DNA from: Nocardia nova NBRC 15556
GTDB lineage: Bacteria; Actinomycetota; Actinomycetes; Mycobacteriales; Mycobacteriaceae
Direction: 5' to 3'
Assembly (NCBI RefSeq): GCF_001613005.1
Contig: NZ_BDBN01000020.1
Location: 1 to 64,000 of the forward strand
Length of the DNA stretch: 64,000 nt
Notes under the pieces: generated by a model
What the model saw: the letters and a program-made list of their open reading frames with translations, nothing else
What the model was told of the DNA's origin: nothing
The model's database searches: none
Position numbers and translations under genes: made by a program
Shown here: in pieces, positions 61,643 through 64,000 of the stretch
How the letters are laid out: each line of letters begins with the position of its first letter
Numbering within the stretch: the first letter of the stretch is position 1

Positions 61643-62077
61643 TTAGGCTGGGCCACCGCGCTTTGATTTATCAGACCGGTTCGTCTCCCTGACTGGCCAC
61701 TGATGCGGTGGCCTGCGCTCTCGATGTCGGATGTGAAAGTTCGAGTCGGACGCTCGCAGGCAAGGTGCTGTTGGCGGTGTTGCTGCGGTCCTGGGAAGTC
61801 GTCGCGCGGCATACGCGAAATCGGCTCGCGGTGACATGGGCTGGTCTGCGTTGCTGCTTCGGTGCGTCCGGATCATCTGCAGGGAAGCCCGAGGCTCCTG
61901 GGTGGTGACAAGCGTTCCGCCGTCCGGACGATATGTCGCAGTGATGAATGTGGATGCGGCGCAGGTGTATTCGGTGCAGGTATCGCAAGTGAGGAGAACT
62001 TCTTCCTGCCACCTTCGCATCTGATTGCCAATTATTAGCTGGACTCGAGATTTGATCGGCGTGTTTCGCTGCGACAC
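61643..62077 (-). CDS. Possible hypothetical protein
   Basis: A 144-codon frame; the N-terminal 65 residues look plausible as protein (QMRRWQEEVLLTCDTCTEYT, TATYRPDGGTLVTTQEP, with CDTC..TC metal-like cysteines), while the rest is Arg/Pro-rich. The start could be the internal ATG of MRRW. Close to the att site, so also possibly a remnant. Confidence 0.3.
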   Translation of the reverse strand: MSQRNTPIKSRVQLIIGNQMRRWQEEVLLTCDTCTEYTCAASTFITATYRPDGGTLVTTQEPRASLQMIRTHRSSNADQPMSPRADFAYAARRLPRTAATPPTAPCLRASDSNFHIRHRERRPPHQWPVRETNRSDKSKRGGPA

Positions 62078-62292
62078 ACCGGCGCGGTTACGCCTGCCTC
62101 TGCTGAGAATTGACTGACCGTTGCGATCGTACGCTGTTGCGGTGATCTGAGGCGTCCCACAGAAATCTCACGTTTTTGATGGGAAATGCTGGGGTTCATC
62201 GGGGTGCCACGGGTTGCTCCTAGGCTGCTGAAATAGGGATTGATCAGGCATTATGAGAACTGTTGCGAACCGTTCGGAGCGCTTGAACGTGT

Positions 62293-62330
62293 GTCAAGTG
62301 GTCGCAGGTTCAAATCCTGTCAGCCCGACC
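62293..62330 (+). other. Right attachment site: duplicated 3' end of a tRNA gene (probably tRNA-Pro)
   Basis: The sequence holds a T-arm (GCAGG TTCAAAT CCTGT, 62304-62320) and a 3' acceptor strand CAGCCCG with discriminator A and CC, as at the end of tRNA-Pro genes. The preceding TCAAG would be the 3' anticodon stem. No D-arm or true anticodon loop is present upstream, so it is a 3' fragment, the copy left at the far end when an element integrates in a tRNA gene. The intact tRNA would be at the left end, outside the window. tRNA-Pro is from the acceptor sequence; the match needs checking. Confidence 0.7.
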
Positions 62331-62333
62331 GAG

Positions 62334-62368
62334 AAAATCCCCTCCGACCAGGGTCGGAGGGGATTTTT
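62334..62368 (+). terminator. Rho-independent terminator of the tRNA gene
   Basis: Long inverted repeat AAAATCCCCTCCGACC / GGTCGGAGGGGATTTT followed by TT. It is directly downstream of the tRNA 3' fragment, as expected of the original tRNA transcript end, and marks the chromosomal side of the junction. Confidence 0.75.
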
Positions 62369-62384
62369 TGTTTCCGGTTGAGAG

Positions 62385-62621
62385 TCATTGTTGACCGCCA
62401 GTGTGCCTAGAGTGTGCCAACGCGCAGAATGCCGCCTGCTGACTTCGCAAGGGTGGCACCGTCCCGTGGCTGGTGGGCTCGTCCCACGGTTCCTTTGGTG
62501 CATCGAACTTCTTCCGCGCGGACCACTCGGGGTCGCCACAGGCGTCGTCGACCACCGTGCTGACCACTCGGCGGAACGTTGTGGCGTCACCCAGACGGAA
62601 AATTTCGCCTGGCGCGGTCTG
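62385..62621 (-). pseudogene. Possible remnant coding sequence on the chromosomal flank
   Basis: One minus frame ends at 62385 and reads like genuine protein over about 75 residues (FRLGDATTFRRVVSTVVDDA, PEWSARKKFDAPKEPWDEP, QAAFCALAHSRHTGGQQ), but an in-frame stop precedes it and no strong start is present. It could be the C-terminal remainder of an earlier integrated element. The wider gap 62369-62905 holds no other gene. Confidence 0.25.
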
Positions 62622-62905
62622 TCACACCGAGCGGTGGCGGCGTTCGACGCCGCGCTGCTGGCTCGGTTTCCGAATTGTACTGCTGCACAGAGAAGTTGAG
62701 TTTGTAGGACAAGCTGTCGCAGTTTGCTGTTTCCGCGGCTCGGGATTGCTCCCGCAGCGTTCGCATGTCAGCGCCGGTCCGTCTCGGACGTGGCGAATAT
62801 GGTGCCCGGGATCGAGCGAAAATCTCGTTGCACCACCGGTGGCGCCACCGCTACGTACGCCTGCCGATATGGTCCGAGGAGCGGGCCCGGGCGAAGGAGG
62901 CGGCG

Positions 62906-63805
62906 ATGATAGTGACGGCGGGGGCGGGTGTCGCGGCACCGGGCTGGTTCACGCGGGCCATTGCGGAACTCCCCGACCATCGTGAGGTCGACGTCGGGGG
63001 CGGTGTCGTTCATCTGCGGTGCTGGGGCCCGGCGGGGACGGCCGGTGTGGTGCTGGTGCACGGCGGATCGGCGCATTCGGGCTGGTGGGACCACATCGCT
63101 CCGCTGTTGGCGGGTACGCATCGTGTGGTGGCGCTGGATTTGTCCGGGCACGGTGACAGCGCCGTGCGATCCCGATATCCGATCGAGGGCTGGGCGGACG
63201 AGGTGATGGCCGCTGCCGAGGCCGGCGGGATAGCCGGACGGCCGTACGTCGTCGGGCACAGCATGGGTGGGCGAGTGAGCGCCGTGGCGGCTGCGCGGCA
63301 TCGGGAATCGCTCGCGGGTCTGGTCGTCATCGATTCTCCGTTTCAGGAGCCGTCGCAAGAGTCAATCGTCCGGCAGTTGCTCCACCGGCCGAAGACGTAC
63401 CCGACGCGGGACGAGATCTGTGGCCGGTTTCGAACCATTCCGGACCAGGCGGTTCTGCTTCCTTACGTCGCGCGGCACGTGGCGGAGGAATCGGTGCGAG
63501 ACACCGGTGCCGGGTGGGGCTGGAAGTTCGATCCCGAGATGTTGCGCAAGCGCCTCGAAGACGGGCGTATCCCACCGCTGGGCTCGCTGCGGGCCGTGGA
63601 CGCATCCGTGCTGTACATCCGATGCGAACGCGGTTTGGTGACCCGGGAGCGGGCGCTGGAGATCGCGAGATTGTTCGGGCGGCCCGCGACGGTGGTCGAA
63701 TTGGCCGAGGCCGGTCATCACCCGATGATGGATCAACCGCTTGCGCTGGTGGCGACCTTACGGACCGTCCTCGCCCAGTGGGATTCGCGCGTTCGACCGG
63801 AATAA
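62906..63805 (+). CDS. Alpha/beta hydrolase (chromosomal flank)
   Basis: 299 residues from ATG 62906 with AAGGAGG at 62894-62900; the longer open frame upstream is not needed. HGG in VLVHGGSAHSGWW (about 52-64), DLSGHGDSA, nucleophile VGHSMGGR (Ser about 120), acid/His region IRCERG..., EAGHHPMM with the catalytic His. Complete triad. Outside the element; likely esterase or dehalogenase-like housekeeping enzyme. Confidence 0.9.
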   Translation: MIVTAGAGVAAPGWFTRAIAELPDHREVDVGGGVVHLRCWGPAGTAGVVLVHGGSAHSGWWDHIAPLLAGTHRVVALDLSGHGDSAVRSRYPIEGWADEVMAAAEAGGIAGRPYVVGHSMGGRVSAVAAARHRESLAGLVVIDSPFQEPSQESIVRQLLHRPKTYPTRDEICGRFRTIPDQAVLLPYVARHVAEESVRDTGAGWGWKFDPEMLRKRLEDGRIPPLGSLRAVDASVLYIRCERGLVTRERALEIARLFGRPATVVELAEAGHHPMMDQPLALVATLRTVLAQWDSRVRPE

Positions 63806-63834
63806 ACGGCGCAGCCTGCTCCGTTCGACGTCTT

Positions 63835-64000
63835 ATGCCGAAACCTTTCTCGGAAGCCGAGCGTCAAGAATTCCTGGCGGGCAAGCACATCGGAGTGCTG
63901 TCGGTCGCCGCTACCGACGGGCGTCCACCCGCCACCGCACCGATCTGGTACGACTACACCCCGGGCGGCAATATTCGCATCAACACCGGCGCGGCACGCC
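63835..64000 (+). CDS. Pyridoxamine 5'-phosphate oxidase family protein, N-terminal part
   Basis: Starts ATG 63835 and runs off the window. The first 55 residues (FSEAERQEFLAGKHIGVLS, GRPPATAPIWYDYTPGG, IRINTGAA) match the start of the flavin- or F420-binding split-barrel proteins common in Nocardia and Mycobacterium. Chromosomal flank. Confidence 0.7.
   Translation, partial: MPKPFSEAERQEFLAGKHIGVLSVAATDGRPPATAPIWYDYTPGGNIRINTGAAR

Noticed and set aside
62294..62590. Minus-strand ORF ending in GLTGFEPATT
   Set aside because: This ending is the known artefact of translating the reverse strand of a tRNA 3' end; it crosses the att fragment and the terminator.
1..64000. CRISPR arrays, rRNA or a complete tRNA
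   Set aside because: No regularly spaced repeats and no rRNA-like sequence noticed; the only tRNA-like sequence is the 3' fragment at 62293-62330. A dedicated scan was not possible.

Overview
The window is high-GC DNA with frequent GTG/TTG starts and tightly overlapping ATGA/GTGA gene junctions. Cutinase-family proteins, an Lsr2 gene and DUF4913/DUF4192 proteins point to a mycolic-acid actinomycete, most likely Nocardia or a close relative. Almost all of it (position 1 to about 62,330) reads as the right-hand part of a large integrative and conjugative element. The right junction is a duplicated 3' end of a tRNA gene (probably tRNA-Pro) at 62,293-62,330 followed by the tRNA terminator. Chromosomal flank follows: an alpha/beta hydrolase and the start of a pyridoxamine-oxidase-like gene. 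The left end of the element lies outside the window.

Layout. (1) 1-4,102: two cutinase-like proteins and a secreted-lipase-like protein; two of the three lack the catalytic serine. (2) 4,219-28,821, plus strand: a type IV secretion/conjugation operon with a single-pass NTF2/VirB8-like candidate, a degenerate P-loop protein (DUF6668-like), two VirB2-like small membrane proteins, two lipoproteins, a TrbL/VirB6-like channel protein, an SCO6880-like protein, a VirB4-like ATPase, an NlpC/P60 hydrolase and a VirD4-like coupling protein. Two things are embedded in it: a TnsA-like endonuclease with two small paralogues, and an array of seven paralogous helical proteins. Ten proteins between 14.2 and 28 kb end in a similar acidic tail (roughly D-x-G-x-E/D-L/P), and the relaxase ends in -SPEL. 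I read this as a candidate secretion or coupling signal, the most interesting feature here.

(3) 28,826-37,484: cargo. It holds a Schlafen/AlbA-like protein, a Nudix hydrolase, a B12-type radical SAM enzyme, an HhH-GPD protein, a dTMP-kinase-like protein, an XRE-TPR regulator, and a RibD-type reductase and deaminase encoded separately. It looks like a small nucleotide- or pterin/flavin-type metabolic island. (4) 37,706-46,487, minus strand: a 1,850-residue MobF relaxase-helicase, then a coupled trio of tyrosine recombinase, small HTH protein and zinc-ribbon recombinase-like protein. (5) 46,767-57,583, minus strand: a maintenance block (zinc-finger protein related to the relaxase C-terminus, SSB, ParB-like, DUF4192) and two copies of an amidoligase + class II glutamine-amidotransferase pair. 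Strong GC-rich hairpins punctuate many of these genes. (6) 57,774-62,330: small helical and membrane proteins, a TauD-like dioxygenase coupled to a HEPN-like protein, a frameshifted lsr2, gene-poor DNA and the attachment site.

Taken together, the relaxase nicks and unwinds the element, VirD4 and the VirB-like proteins export it, SSB/ParB/Lsr2-type proteins maintain it, and the tyrosine recombinases integrate and excise it. The array proteins and the tail-bearing proteins are plausible partners or cargo of the export machine. All functions are inferred from motifs read by eye; no database search was run.
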